Shown here in pieces: positions 8,106 through 15,906 of a DNA stretch of 64,000 nt (positions within the stretch are counted from its first letter, which is position 1; each line of letters starts with the position of its first letter). The position numbers were made by a program, and so were the translations under genes. The DNA lies in contig NZ_JAUSUX010000010.1 in the NCBI RefSeq assembly GCF_030813795.1, positions 1 through 64,000 on the forward strand. Direction: 5' to 3'. This DNA comes from Desulfofundulus luciae. Its GTDB lineage: Bacteria > Bacillota > Desulfotomaculia > Desulfotomaculales > Desulfovirgulaceae. The notes under the pieces are model-generated. The model was not told where the DNA came from. It ran no database searches and saw only the letters and a list, made by a program, of their open reading frames with translations.

Positions 8106-9345
8106 TTTCCAATTATGGAATCAGGATGTCCGCAAGCAGATTCAGGAAAAGGCGCGGCTGGGCCGTAGCGTAATCGAAGGGTTTGGCGTCAAACGCCCGG
8201 TTCCTACATTTGATGACCTTACCTTCCTGGCTGCCGCTTTAAGCCGCTTATGTATTGATGTGCACAGGGAGGATTGCGATACCACTACTGTCCTGGGAGC
8301 GCGTAACGCCAGGCGGCCGTTGAAGCTGGAAACGCCTATCATCATTGCGCCCATGAGCTACGGGGCGGTTTCCAAAGAAGTGAAAATGGCCTTCGCCAAG
8401 GCCTCTACCCTGGCCGGAACTGTGGGTAATACTGGCGAAGGCGGTATGCTTGAGGAAGAGAGGCGACTGGCCAGGCAGTTGATCTACCAGTGTACCCCAG
8501 GCCGCTACGGTTTTAATCCGCGGGATTTGCAGCGAGCGGATGCTGTTGAATTGTTCATCAGCCAGGGGGCAAAGCCCGGATCCGGCGGGCATTTGCTGGG
8601 GTCTAAAATCACTCCTGACATTGCCAAACAAAGGGGCCTGCCTGTTGGCATCGACCTCCGTAGTCCCAGCCGGCACCCCGATTTTATGGGGCCCGATGAC
8701 CTGGTTTTAAAAATCCTGGAGTTGCGCGAAGCCACAGACTGGCAGGTGCCCATCTCTTTAAAGATTGGCGCCAGCCGGGTAAAGGAGGACGTTAAGATTG
8801 CCTGCAAGGTTGGTGCCGATATCGTAGTGCTGGACGGCATGGAGGGTGGCACGGGCGCGGGGCCGGAGATCTTCAAGAATAACGTAGGTATTCCTACCAT
8901 GGCGGCATTGGTTGCAGCAATGGATGGATTAAGGGAAGAGGGAATGGAAGACGAGATTGATATTGTGGTGATGGGAGGGATCAAAGATGGCGCTGATGTA
9001 GCTAAAGCCCTGGCCTTGGGGGCCAAAGCAGTGGGTATCGGCACAGCGGCTCTTATTGCCCTGGGTTGCCGCGCTTGCCGCCAGTGTGCCACCGGTCAGT
9101 GTCCCGCCGGTTTATGCACCCAGGATCCCGAATTGCGCAAGCGATTCGACTGGGAGCAGGGGGCGGAGCGGTTGGCCAACCTGATCCAGGCCATGACCGA
9201 GGAAGTGCGGATGATTACCCGCATCTGCGGCAAGACCAACTGCCACAACCTGGAGCCCGAGGATCTGCGGGCGCTTTCGGTGGAGGCCTCGGCTATTACC
9301 CGCATACCAATGGTGGGTTCTGAAGTGATCTTTGGGCGTGCTTAA
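8098..9345 (+). CDS. FMN/Fe-S glutamate-synthase-type subunit (GlxD/MgsC/GltB2 type)
   Basis: About 415 residues from GTG 8098, overlapping the GXGXG gene by 8 bases; an upstream in-frame ATG lies deep in that gene and is rejected. The FMN barrel shows IIAPMSYGAVSKE near residue 82, LKIGASRVKEDV near 222, DGMEGGTGAGPE near 249 and MGGIKDGADVAKALALGAKAV near 291. A cysteine-rich segment C324-x2-C327-x2-C330-x4-C335-x4-C340 matches the glutamate synthase 3Fe-4S region. It should make glutamate, or N-methylglutamate in the methylamine version of the pathway, using the two preceding subunits. Confidence 0.88.
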   Translation: MSNFQLWNQDVRKQIQEKARLGRSVIEGFGVKRPVPTFDDLTFLAAALSRLCIDVHREDCDTTTVLGARNARRPLKLETPIIIAPMSYGAVSKEVKMAFAKASTLAGTVGNTGEGGMLEEERRLARQLIYQCTPGRYGFNPRDLQRADAVELFISQGAKPGSGGHLLGSKITPDIAKQRGLPVGIDLRSPSRHPDFMGPDDLVLKILELREATDWQVPISLKIGASRVKEDVKIACKVGADIVVLDGMEGGTGAGPEIFKNNVGIPTMAALVAAMDGLREEGMEDEIDIVVMGGIKDGADVAKALALGAKAVGIGTAALIALGCRACRQCATGQCPAGLCTQDPELRKRFDWEQGAERLANLIQAMTEEVRMITRICGKTNCHNLEPEDLRALSVEASAITRIPMVGSEVIFGRA

Positions 9346-9421
9346 AATTTCATTAATTCCTTAAAGTGCTATAAAAACATAATGTAACCAATTGATACGA
9401 AGTAGTATCGAAGTGGCAATG

Positions 9422-9461
9422 ACGCTTTTTAGGAAAGGTGTTTTCCTGAAAAGCGTTTTTT
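9422..9461 (+). terminator. Intrinsic terminator after the glutamate-synthase-like operon
   Basis: ACGCTTTTTAGGAAA (9422-9436) pairs with TTTTCCTGAAAAGCGT (9441-9456), with a short GGTG-type loop, and runs directly into a T-tract at 9456-9461. It lies about 75 bases after the FMN subunit stop, so the operon probably ends here and amt has its own or an attenuated transcript. Confidence 0.85.
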
Positions 9462-9674
9462 GTTAAGGTTTCAGGGATGTAATTAAATCGAGCAGTGACG
9501 CTCTCAAGACAGGATTTAAGCCCTGTTGCGAGGATGTTTTCTGTTATACCGGGAACCCGGAAAATAAACGCACCTTTTAAAGTAAGGCGCCAACTTCGGG
9601 AGAAAGCGTTTTTTGACGGATGGTTCTCAAACAAGGCTCAATGAAAAACAGCTTAAACAGGGAGGTTAAGGAAA
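9462..9674 (+). promoter_or_regulatory. Structured leader of amt, possible attenuator
   Basis: Between the terminator and amt the RNA can fold several hairpins: GAGC-AGTGAC-GCTC (9490-9503, six-base loop with A1 and G4), ACAGG/CCTGT around 9510-9527, CCGG-GAAC-CCGG near 9550, and an outer AAACGC (9566-9571)/GCGTTT (9606-9611) pairing followed by six Ts to 9614. The last resembles a weak terminator, so transcription of amt may be attenuated. The trigger is unknown. The amt ribosome site GGGAGG follows near 9660. Confidence 0.4.
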
Positions 9675-11102
9675 ATGAGAAACCGGTTTTTGCGGACTAT
9701 ATTCGTGGCGCTTACTTTTTTGATGACACTGCCGACTCTGGCCTGGGCAGAGGATGCGGTGGAGACTGCTGCAGAAGCAGCTCCGAAAATTGACACCGGC
9801 GATACAGCCTTTATCCTGGTTTCAACTGCCATGGTTTTGCTAATGACACCCGGCCTGGCCCTCTTCTACGGTGGCATGGCCCGTAAGAAGAACGTCCTGA
9901 GCACCATTATGTACAGCTTCATCGCTATGGGCATAATCAGCATCCAGTGGGCGTTTTACGGCTACAGCCTGGCCTTCGGCCCGGATCTCGGCCACATTAT
10001 CGGCAACCTTGACTGGCTTGGCCTCAAAGGTGTGGGAGTGGAACCGAACCCGGACTATTCTGCTACCATACCTCACCAGGTTTTCATGATCTTCCAGATG
10101 GTTTTTGCCATCATCACACCGGCGATTATATCCGGATCCGTCGCCGAGCGGATGAGGTTTTCTGCTTACCTGCTCTTTATAGTGGCCTGGGCTACGTTTA
10201 TCTATGACCCTGTTGCCCACTGGGTATGGGGTGTAGGAGGGTGGCTGCGTGAACTGGGCGCCCTCGACTTTGCCGGCGGTACGGTGGTGCATATCATCTC
10301 CGGTGTATCCGGCCTGGTGGCCGCGCTAATTATCGGCAAGCGTAAGGGCTACGGCACCGAGCCGATGATTCCGCACAACCTGCCTATGACGGTTACCGGA
10401 GCTGCTCTACTGTGGTTCGGCTGGTTCGGCTTTAACGCCGGCAGTTCACTGGCGGCGGGTAGCCTGACGACTATAGCTTTTGTCAATACGCACCTGGCTA
10501 CGGCAGCGGCGATGATGTCCTGGGTGATTGTCGAGTGGCTCCGCCACGGCAAGCCGACCGTACTTGGCGCGGCCAGTGGCGCGGTAGCCGGCCTGGTTGC
10601 CATCACACCCGCCTGTGGCTTTGTTACTCCGATGTCGTCCATTATTATCGGCCTGGTGGGCGGGGCGATCTGTTACCTGGCGGTGAGTGTGCTCAAGGGG
10701 AAGCTGGGCTACGACGACTCTCTCGACGCTTTCGGCGTGCACGGCATCGGCGGTACCTGGGGCGCTCTGGCAACGGGCCTTTTCGCCAGCAAAGCAGTCA
10801 ACGAAGCTGGCAATAACGGACTCTTCTACGGCAACCCTGACCAGGTTGTCACTCAGTTGATTGGCATCGCTGCCAGTTGGATCATAGCGGCAGTGGGTAC
10901 CTTTATTATCCTGAAAGTTATCAATGTTTTCTGCAAGCTCCGGGCAAGCGACGAGGAGCAGGACGCCGGCCTGGACATTACCCAGCACGGGGAAGATGCT
11001 TACACCGATTTTCCCCTGGCCGGTTCGCCTCTGGGCGTTGGGGTGCCCGCCGCTTATGCAGTCGGCATCGCCGTGAAGCCGGCCCTGCAGAATAAGGAGT
11101 AA
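9675..11102 (+). CDS. amt: Ammonium transporter with signal peptide
   Basis: A 475-residue Amt/MEP/Rh channel. A cleavable signal peptide ends about residue 25 (ALA-type site before EDAVET), then about eleven membrane helices follow. Diagnostic pieces are ALFYGGMARKKNVLS near residue 64, the pore-histidine segments GGTVVHIISG and GVHGIGGTWGALATG, and NAGSSLAAG. The soluble tail of about 60 residues is where PII normally docks. It moves ammonium, and often methylammonium, across the membrane. The next gene encodes PII, the usual pairing, about 70 bases downstream. Confidence 0.97.
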   Translation: MRNRFLRTIFVALTFLMTLPTLAWAEDAVETAAEAAPKIDTGDTAFILVSTAMVLLMTPGLALFYGGMARKKNVLSTIMYSFIAMGIISIQWAFYGYSLAFGPDLGHIIGNLDWLGLKGVGVEPNPDYSATIPHQVFMIFQMVFAIITPAIISGSVAERMRFSAYLLFIVAWATFIYDPVAHWVWGVGGWLRELGALDFAGGTVVHIISGVSGLVAALIIGKRKGYGTEPMIPHNLPMTVTGAALLWFGWFGFNAGSSLAAGSLTTIAFVNTHLATAAAMMSWVIVEWLRHGKPTVLGAASGAVAGLVAITPACGFVTPMSSIIIGLVGGAICYLAVSVLKGKLGYDDSLDAFGVHGIGGTWGALATGLFASKAVNEAGNNGLFYGNPDQVVTQLIGIAASWIIAAVGTFIILKVINVFCKLRASDEEQDAGLDITQHGEDAYTDFPLAGSPLGVGVPAAYAVGIAVKPALQNKE

Positions 11103-11171
11103 TCTATTGGCGTTACTGTCGCTTTTACGAACAGCGTTTTAGGTGAAACCTGCTATAAGGAGGAGATACTC

Positions 11172-11510
11172 TTGACCAAGATCGAATGCATCCTGCGCCC
11201 CGGCAAGCTGGAGTCCGTCAAGGAAGCCGTGAACAAGTGCGGCATCCAGGGCATGACCGTGACCCAGGTGATAGGCTGCGGGCTCCAGAAGGGCCGCACC
11301 GAAGTCTACCGCGGCGCCGAATACAGTATAAACCTGCTGCCGAAAGTCAAGGTGGAGATGGTGGTCCCGGATAGGGACGTCGAGTCCGTCGTCAAAGCCA
11401 TCACCGGGGCAGCCAGGACCGGGGAGATCGGCGACGGCAAGCTCTTTACTTATAAGATCGATAATGCCATCCGCATCCGCACCGGGGAGACAGGGAAAGC
11501 GGCCATATAA
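11172..11510 (+). CDS. glnB: Nitrogen regulatory protein PII
   Basis: The 112-residue PII protein starts at TTG 11172 after AAGGAGG. It has the usual N-terminus (KIECILRPGKLESVKEA), the T-loop EVYRGAEYSINLLPK with Tyr51 in the position that is uridylylated in other bacteria, and the B-loop ARTGEIGDGKLF. It senses 2-oxoglutarate and ATP/ADP and normally blocks the Amt pore when nitrogen is plentiful. It lies directly after amt. It could equally be named glnK; sequence alone does not separate them. Confidence 0.95.
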   Translation: MTKIECILRPGKLESVKEAVNKCGIQGMTVTQVIGCGLQKGRTEVYRGAEYSINLLPKVKVEMVVPDRDVESVVKAITGAARTGEIGDGKLFTYKIDNAIRIRTGETGKAAI

Positions 11511-11527
11511 AACATTCAGCAGAAAGG

Positions 11528-11558
11528 GGCCGGAAGCTTGAAGCTTTCCGGCCTCTTT
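11528..11558 (+). terminator. Intrinsic terminator after glnB
   Basis: GGCCGGAAGCT pairs with AGCTTTCCGGCC across a minimal loop (11528-11553), followed by TCTTT. It begins 17 bases after the glnB stop. The likely 5' end of a group II intron remnant lies 13 bases past the stem, the usual insertion setting of class C introns. Confidence 0.85.
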
Positions 11559-11566
11559 AACCCCAT

Positions 11567-11835
11567 GTGCGCCCGGCATGGGCGTTAACTTGGCGGTTAA
11601 AGTCCGCTGCGGGCGAGGCAGCACGAGCCTGCTAGCCAAAGGCAAGGGCGCCCATCGTGAGGTGGGGTCCGGAGGAGCTGGAGGCAAAGCCACGGCCCGG
11701 GGATGGGTTGGATACTTCGCCCTGGCGGAGACACCCGGCCCATTACGGGAGATTGAAGGGTGCCTGATGCGTCGCCTGCGAGCATGCCTCTGGAAACAAT
11801 GGAAGCGGGTCCGCACCCGTATACGCCTGTAAAAA
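11567..11835 (+). mobile_element. Decayed group II intron (class C-like): 5' RNA segment fused to the RT C-terminus
   Basis: GTGCG at 11567-11571 fits the group II 5' boundary. Then come segments resembling domain I of bacterial introns, for example TTGGCGGTTAAAGTCCGC (11589-11606), CCAAAGGCAAGGGCG near 11636 and CATCGTGAGGTGG near 11653. From 11701 one frame reads GWVGYFALAETPG...RRLRACLWKQWKRVRTRIR, the conserved group II intron maturase C-terminus, ending at a stop at 11830-11832. The reverse transcriptase body and domain V are missing, so it is an internally deleted, immobile relic. Confidence 0.75.
11701..11832 (+). pseudogene. Group II intron reverse transcriptase/maturase, C-terminal fragment
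   Basis: About 43 codons encode the GIIM-type C-terminal motif: GWVGYF, then LREIEGCLMRRLRACLWKQWKR, then VRTRIRL and a stop. In full-length LtrA-like proteins several hundred residues carrying the seven RT motifs come first; none are seen in any frame upstream. There is no start codon of its own. It is a remnant with no expected function. Confidence 0.75.
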
Positions 11836-12381
11836 TACCGTTTTTGTGGTTGCAGCCAACAATACCGCGACCAGCTACCCCGACGGCCGGGAGGTGCAGG
11901 GGGAAAGTTTTGTGGCCTATCCCGACGGATATACCCTGTTATCCTGTGGTCGGAAACCGGGGGGTATATTACTTCGACCTGGATCTGTCCCGGGTGAACA
12001 AGGTCCACCAGAGATGACCCTACCTGGAGGACGTGCGGTCAAACGGGGAGAGTATTTGTCGGAAGTATTACAGTGAATAGCCTCCATGGACATAACCCCT
12101 CCTGCACCGCTTCTGGCCCGTGGGCAGGCGGATGGGTACCAGGATGCCCCTGTGCTCACAGTTCCCGAACAAAAAGCAACAGCGCATGACAATGTTCCTT
12201 GTATTGACTGTAAAGGCTTTCGTGTCCAAAATCAGGCTTGAAAGGAGGGCGCTAAGGCCGTGAAAATCGATCAAGACAACCCGGGAGGGGCAAAAAAAAG
12301 CGGCGGACGAGTTTAAAAAATGCCCGGACTTTAGAGTCTTTGGGTCTTATCTTTGCCGGGCACGCGGCGGCTAAAAATCTG
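11836..12381. other. Gene remnants, no intact gene recognised
   Basis: Frames shift in and out of plausible coding: a plus-frame stretch with YPDGREVQGESFVAYPDGY (near 11876-11934) continues in another frame as YYFDLDLSRVNKVHQR (up to 12017), suggesting a decayed gene. A 51-codon open frame with an ATG at 12087 ends at 12242. A GTG at 12259 after GGAGG opens only 18 codons, while another frame reads on to a stop near 12370. No family was recognised. Confidence 0.35.
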
Positions 12382-12798
12382 TCAAATTTCTCCTCGAGCC
12401 AGCAGGTCTTCCTGGGTGCGCAGCCCGTACTGGGTGAAGTGCCGGTCGTAGGTGAAAACCAGGTCGAAGGAGAGGCGGGCCATGAGGGCAAAGCTGGTGG
12501 CATCGGTATAGGAAAAATCCTTGTCGGCGTATTTTTCTAAGATACGGCGGGCCTCTTTTTCGTCTTCTTCCGAAACCCTCTCCACGGGCCAGGTATTGGC
12601 CAGCAGCCATTCTCTGGCTTTTGCCGGGTATGCCCTGGCCGCAAGGAGGTTGTACGTCTCGGCGACGATGAAGTTGGTGAGGACCAGTTCGGCCCCCTTC
12701 TCGGTGAAATAGCGGAGAGCCCGGACCGCTTCAGGATGCCGCTGGTCGTTCCGCAGGATCAGGGCTGCTATCGCACTGGAATCTACCAGCACCCTCAC
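12382..12798 (-). CDS. vapC: PIN-domain ribonuclease toxin (VapC family)
   Basis: A 138-residue PIN-domain protein with the ordered acidic residues of the active site: D6 in VLVDSSAI, a glutamate in VAETYNLL near residue 46, and the SYTDATSF aspartate near 97, followed by TYDRHF. VapC toxins cut RNA, often initiator tRNA or rRNA. The GTG start overlaps the stop of the upstream antitoxin gene by 4 bases (GTGA), normal for these pairs. It lies in a remnant-rich interval between glnB and degS, consistent with an accessory locus. Confidence 0.85.
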   Translation of the reverse strand: MRVLVDSSAIAALILRNDQRHPEAVRALRYFTEKGAELVLTNFIVAETYNLLAARAYPAKAREWLLANTWPVERVSEEDEKEARRILEKYADKDFSYTDATSFALMARLSFDLVFTYDRHFTQYGLRTQEDLLARGEI

Positions 12799-13049
12799 AG
12801 CTCATCCCCCAAGTATTTGTGCTTATCGACGGAAACATCTTCTCTCCCTTCCTTATCCTCCGCGGAACCCACCAGCCGCCAGATGCCGTCGTCAAAGCTG
12901 GCGCGGGGGTAGACGGGCGCCTTACGCAGGATCACGCTGTCCCCACGGACCTCGCACACGAGGTAATCGCCGACGTCAGCCTGCACGGCCCTTCGGACCG
13001 GAAGGGGAAGCGTTATCTGTCCTTTGGAGCGAATTCGTATAAGGTTCAT
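12795..13049 (-). CDS. vapB: AbrB/MazE-type antitoxin paired with the PIN toxin
   Basis: An 84-residue protein with an N-terminal swapped-hairpin DNA-binding fold: IRSKGQITLPLPVRRAV at residues 6-22, then GDYLVCEVRGDSVILRK. The acidic C-terminal half (residues 52-84) probably wraps the toxin. Such antitoxins usually repress their own promoter, which would lie in 13050-13130. It is co-translated with the toxin through the overlap at 12795-12798. Confidence 0.82.
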   Translation of the reverse strand: MNLIRIRSKGQITLPLPVRRAVQADVGDYLVCEVRGDSVILRKAPVYPRASFDDGIWRLVGSAEDKEGREDVSVDKHKYLGDEL

Positions 13050-13330
13050 GGTTTTAGCTCACTCCATTCTAACTTTCTTACTCAGTCTTACTCTCCTTTT
13101 CCATTTTAACAGCCAGCCGGGGACACGTCAACTGGGCGGAAGTGCTGAATACCAGTGTTTTACAGGCGGTACTCCCGGCCGTAACGCGGTGTAATGCGCA
13201 GGCGCCGGGGTTTGTATTACCAACCGGCTCCACCTTAAACACTGGCTTACTTATATTTCCATGACACCTTTTGGCAGCGCCAATTCCCCAAGCGCTCCTG
13301 CGTTTGTTCCAGGCCTAACTCTCTTAGTAT
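13050..13330. other. Intergenic region with no recognised gene
   Basis: Upstream side of the antitoxin gene. Near 13060-13115 the sequence is AT-rich and purine-biased on the minus strand, suitable for the vapB promoter, but no clear -35/-10 pair could be picked. A 9-base inverted repeat CCAGTGTTT (13152-13160)/AAACACTGG (13237-13245) is the only other structure noted. No supported coding frame. Confidence 0.4.
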
Positions 13331-13380
13331 TTCCCCGGAAATCCAGAGTTCTCCCCGGGGAAATTTTCTTTTTATTTTTT
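13331..13380 (+). terminator. Intrinsic-terminator-like hairpin in a gene-free region
   Basis: TTCCCCGG (13331-13338) pairs with CCGGGGAA (13355-13362), followed by a long T-rich tract to 13380. No gene ends just upstream on the plus strand, so it either ends a small unrecognised transcript or is left over from a lost gene. The remaining bases to 13695 hold the degS leader and nothing else recognised. Confidence 0.5.
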
Positions 13381-13695
13381 CAAGTATGCTACTATAACAT
13401 TTCATATAACATTCTCCCCGAAATCTTTCTTCAGTTGGTACTTGTTTTGGGGCATAAACGATGTACGTAAAACGGCAATCAAAAGTACATATGGTGGAAG
13501 CATGTAAAAAGGGTATTGCCCTAACGCTCTCGAATAAAGCCTTATGACTTCACTAAAGCAGGAGGGGTAGCTCCAGAGGTGTCAGCAGTGCCTTAACGAA
13601 AATATATCAGAATGTCTCTACAAGACGGTAGAATGAAATGTACAGCATCCTGTGCAAAATGTGTGTTTCTGCTGAACGGGACGGGGTGAGAAGGC

Positions 13696-14832
13696 TTGTT
13701 TGACATTTCAGCTTTAGACAGGGTAATTAAAGATACTCTTGCCGCCATGGAAAATGGAAGGAGCCAGATTTTCGAGATCGCGGAAGCCACGCAGATTGAA
13801 TGCAACCGCATCCAGCAAGAGTTGCAGCAGGTGATGGAGGAACTGAGGAAGACCATCGACCAGGTGGATGATCTGGAAATACGGGAGAAAAAGGCGCGCA
13901 TTCACCTCATGGAAGTGAGCAGGGATTTCAAGCGCTACCGGGAGGAAGATATCAAAAGCGCCTACGAAACGGCCCAAAATTTGCAACTCCGTTTACGCGA
14001 CCTGCGCAATCAGGAAAAAATGCTCCGCTTCCGCCGGGATCAGCTGGAAATAAACTTAAGGCACATGAAAACCAGCCTGGCCAGAGTGGAAAGCACCCTT
14101 GCCCACCTGAGCACGGCCATTAATTACCTCAGCAACAACCTGCAGCAGGTGTCGCTGAAAATAGGGGAACTGCAGCAGCTCCACGATCTCGGGGTCAGCA
14201 TCATCAGGGCCCAGGAAGAGGAACGCAAGCGCGTCGCCCGGGAAATACATGACGGACCCGCGCAAATGATGGCCAACATTGTCATGCGGGCAGAATTTTG
14301 TCTAAAACTATTAGAAATCGATCCCGCCAGGTTGAAGGAAGAGCTCAATGCCCTGCGGGAGCTCGTCCGGCAAAGCCTGCAGGACGTGCGCAAAATCATC
14401 TTTGACCTGCGGCCGATGGTACTGGACGACCTGGGGCTGGTGGCGGCCTTAAAGCGTTATGTGGCCGATTTTCGGGAGCAGTACGGAATAGCCGCCGAAT
14501 TTTCCTTTTTTGGACAGGACCGGCGACTGCCCGTTTCTACGGAGGTAACGTTATTTCGGATTGTCCAGGAATGCTTGAATAACGTGCGCAAGCACGCGGC
14601 GGCCCGCAGCGTACTGATCAAAATGGAGGTCCTGCCGGAGAGGGTAAACCTTTTGGTTAGGGATGACGGGAAAGGCTTTGATCTTGAGGAAGTAAAAAAT
14701 AGCAGCCGCCCGGAAGGTTACGGGCTGATCAATATCCGCGAAAGGGCGCAGCTTCTAAACGGTTCTGTACAAATCAACACGGCCCCGGGCAGGGGGACTG
14801 CAGTATATGTAACGGTTCCGCTGCAGGAATAG
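13696..14832 (+). CDS. degS: DegS-like cytoplasmic sensor histidine kinase
   Basis: The 378-residue kinase has a long coiled-coil N-terminus (about residues 1-170) with no membrane segments, as in Bacillus DegS. Then comes a HisKA_3 phosphoacceptor helix REEEERKRVAREIHDGPAQMM-type segment (His near 188) and an ATPase domain with ECLNNVRKHA (N box), DDGKGFD and GYGLINIRERAQLLNG. The TTG at 13696 follows GGGGTGAGAAGG. The cognate regulator is the next gene. Because the Tad pilus operon begins right after the pair, the system may control it. Confidence 0.88.
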   Translation: MFDISALDRVIKDTLAAMENGRSQIFEIAEATQIECNRIQQELQQVMEELRKTIDQVDDLEIREKKARIHLMEVSRDFKRYREEDIKSAYETAQNLQLRLRDLRNQEKMLRFRRDQLEINLRHMKTSLARVESTLAHLSTAINYLSNNLQQVSLKIGELQQLHDLGVSIIRAQEEERKRVAREIHDGPAQMMANIVMRAEFCLKLLEIDPARLKEELNALRELVRQSLQDVRKIIFDLRPMVLDDLGLVAALKRYVADFREQYGIAAEFSFFGQDRRLPVSTEVTLFRIVQECLNNVRKHAAARSVLIKMEVLPERVNLLVRDDGKGFDLEEVKNSSRPEGYGLINIRERAQLLNGSVQINTAPGRGTAVYVTVPLQE

Positions 14833-14907
14833 TTTGGAAGTGTTTTTCTAATTTATGTTTTGTTCTTATAATTCCTTATAATTCCTTTTAATAAAAAAGG
14901 AGTTGGG

Positions 14908-15549
14908 GTGCACTTGGCGATCAAGGTTGTTATTGCGGATGACCACCCTTTGATCAGGGAAGGCCTGCGCAGGATTCTTTCGCTGGTGCCGGACGTGGTT
15001 ATCGCCGGGGAAGCGGAAAGCGGGGAGCAGGCCGTAGAATTGACTCGCCGGACGGGGGCGGACGTTGTACTCCTCGACGTCAATATGCCCGGCATGAACG
15101 GCATTACCGCCTGCAAGTTAATTAAAGCGGAGATGCCCGGCACCAAAGTTATCGCTTTAACCATCCACGACCAGGAAGAATATTTATTTGAGCTGATCCA
15201 GGCCGGGGTCTCGGCCTATCTGTTAAAGGACGTGAGCCCGGACAAATTGCTGGAAACCATTTTGGGTGTAACCCGCGGGGAATCCTTTATTTCGCCCCGG
15301 CTGGCGGCGAAAGTTTTTCAGGAGTTCAACCGCCGGACGGGGAAAGCGGGAAATATTCTGACCAACCGGGAGTTGGAAATCCTCCAACTGCTCGCCCAGG
15401 GAGAAAGCAACAAAAGCATCGCCCAAAAACTTTTCATCAGCGAAAAGACGGTGAAAAATCACCTGACCAATATCTTTCAAAAGTTAAACGTTAATGATCG
15501 AACGCAGGCGGTGCTTTACGCCATCAAAAACAAGCTGGTGCAGGTGTGA
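14908..15549 (+). CDS. degU: DegU-like response regulator (NarL/LuxR type)
   Basis: The 213-residue protein has a receiver domain (IADDHPLIREG acid pocket near residue 10, VLLDVNMPGMNG phosphoacceptor near 54, and the YLLKDV lysine) and a C-terminal LuxR helix-turn-helix (LTNRELEILQLLAQGESNKSIAQKL region, residues about 150-205). GTG 14908 and TTG 14914 are both possible starts after AAGGAG; the difference is two residues. It should be phosphorylated by the upstream DegS-like kinase. Confidence 0.88.
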   Translation: MHLAIKVVIADDHPLIREGLRRILSLVPDVVIAGEAESGEQAVELTRRTGADVVLLDVNMPGMNGITACKLIKAEMPGTKVIALTIHDQEEYLFELIQAGVSAYLLKDVSPDKLLETILGVTRGESFISPRLAAKVFQEFNRRTGKAGNILTNRELEILQLLAQGESNKSIAQKLFISEKTVKNHLTNIFQKLNVNDRTQAVLYAIKNKLVQV

Positions 15550-15585
15550 AAGGGCTTTTCGCTCCTCTTTTTTTTTGGGACTTCG
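15547..15585 (+). terminator. Possible weak terminator after degU
   Basis: GTGAAAGGGCTTTTCGC can form a short imperfect stem overlapping the degU stop, followed after TCCTC by a run of nine Ts. The stem is weak, so termination may be partial. Confidence 0.4.
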
Positions 15586-15696
15586 GTCCTATGGAAATTA
15601 AGACCAAAATCACAACTTGAAATGAGACGCCTGTGCGATGTGTAAAAAGTCTACCGGTGGTAGAATCAGAAGAAAAAGAAAGGATGGTGTTTTTGC

Positions 15697-15882
15697 ATGC
15701 GGAATTTAGTGACCCGTCTGGTGAAGGAAGAGAGCGGGCAGGGGATGGCCGAGTACGGGCTGATCCTGGCGCTGGTAGCCATTGCGGCCATTGCGGCCTT
15801 AGGGATTTTGTCGGGCGGCATCAACGAAATTTTTAACAAGATTGGTGGTAAGCTCAGTACCGAGGGTGGAAAAGTCCAATAA
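15697..15882 (+). CDS. flp: Flp-type pilin
   Basis: The 61-residue prepilin has a short basic leader, then the Flp processing site Gly14 followed by QGMAEY (Glu at +5, Tyr at +6), and a single hydrophobic segment LILALVAIAAIAALGIL that forms the filament core. Cleavage after Gly14 would leave a mature pilin of about 47 residues. It opens the tad operon; the prepilin peptidase gene follows 24 bases later. The short size and motif are standard for type IVb (Flp) pili used in adhesion. Confidence 0.93.
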   Translation: MRNLVTRLVKEESGQGMAEYGLILALVAIAAIAALGILSGGINEIFNKIGGKLSTEGGKVQ

Positions 15883-15906
15883 AGTGGTTTCGGCGGGTTT
15901 TGTCAC

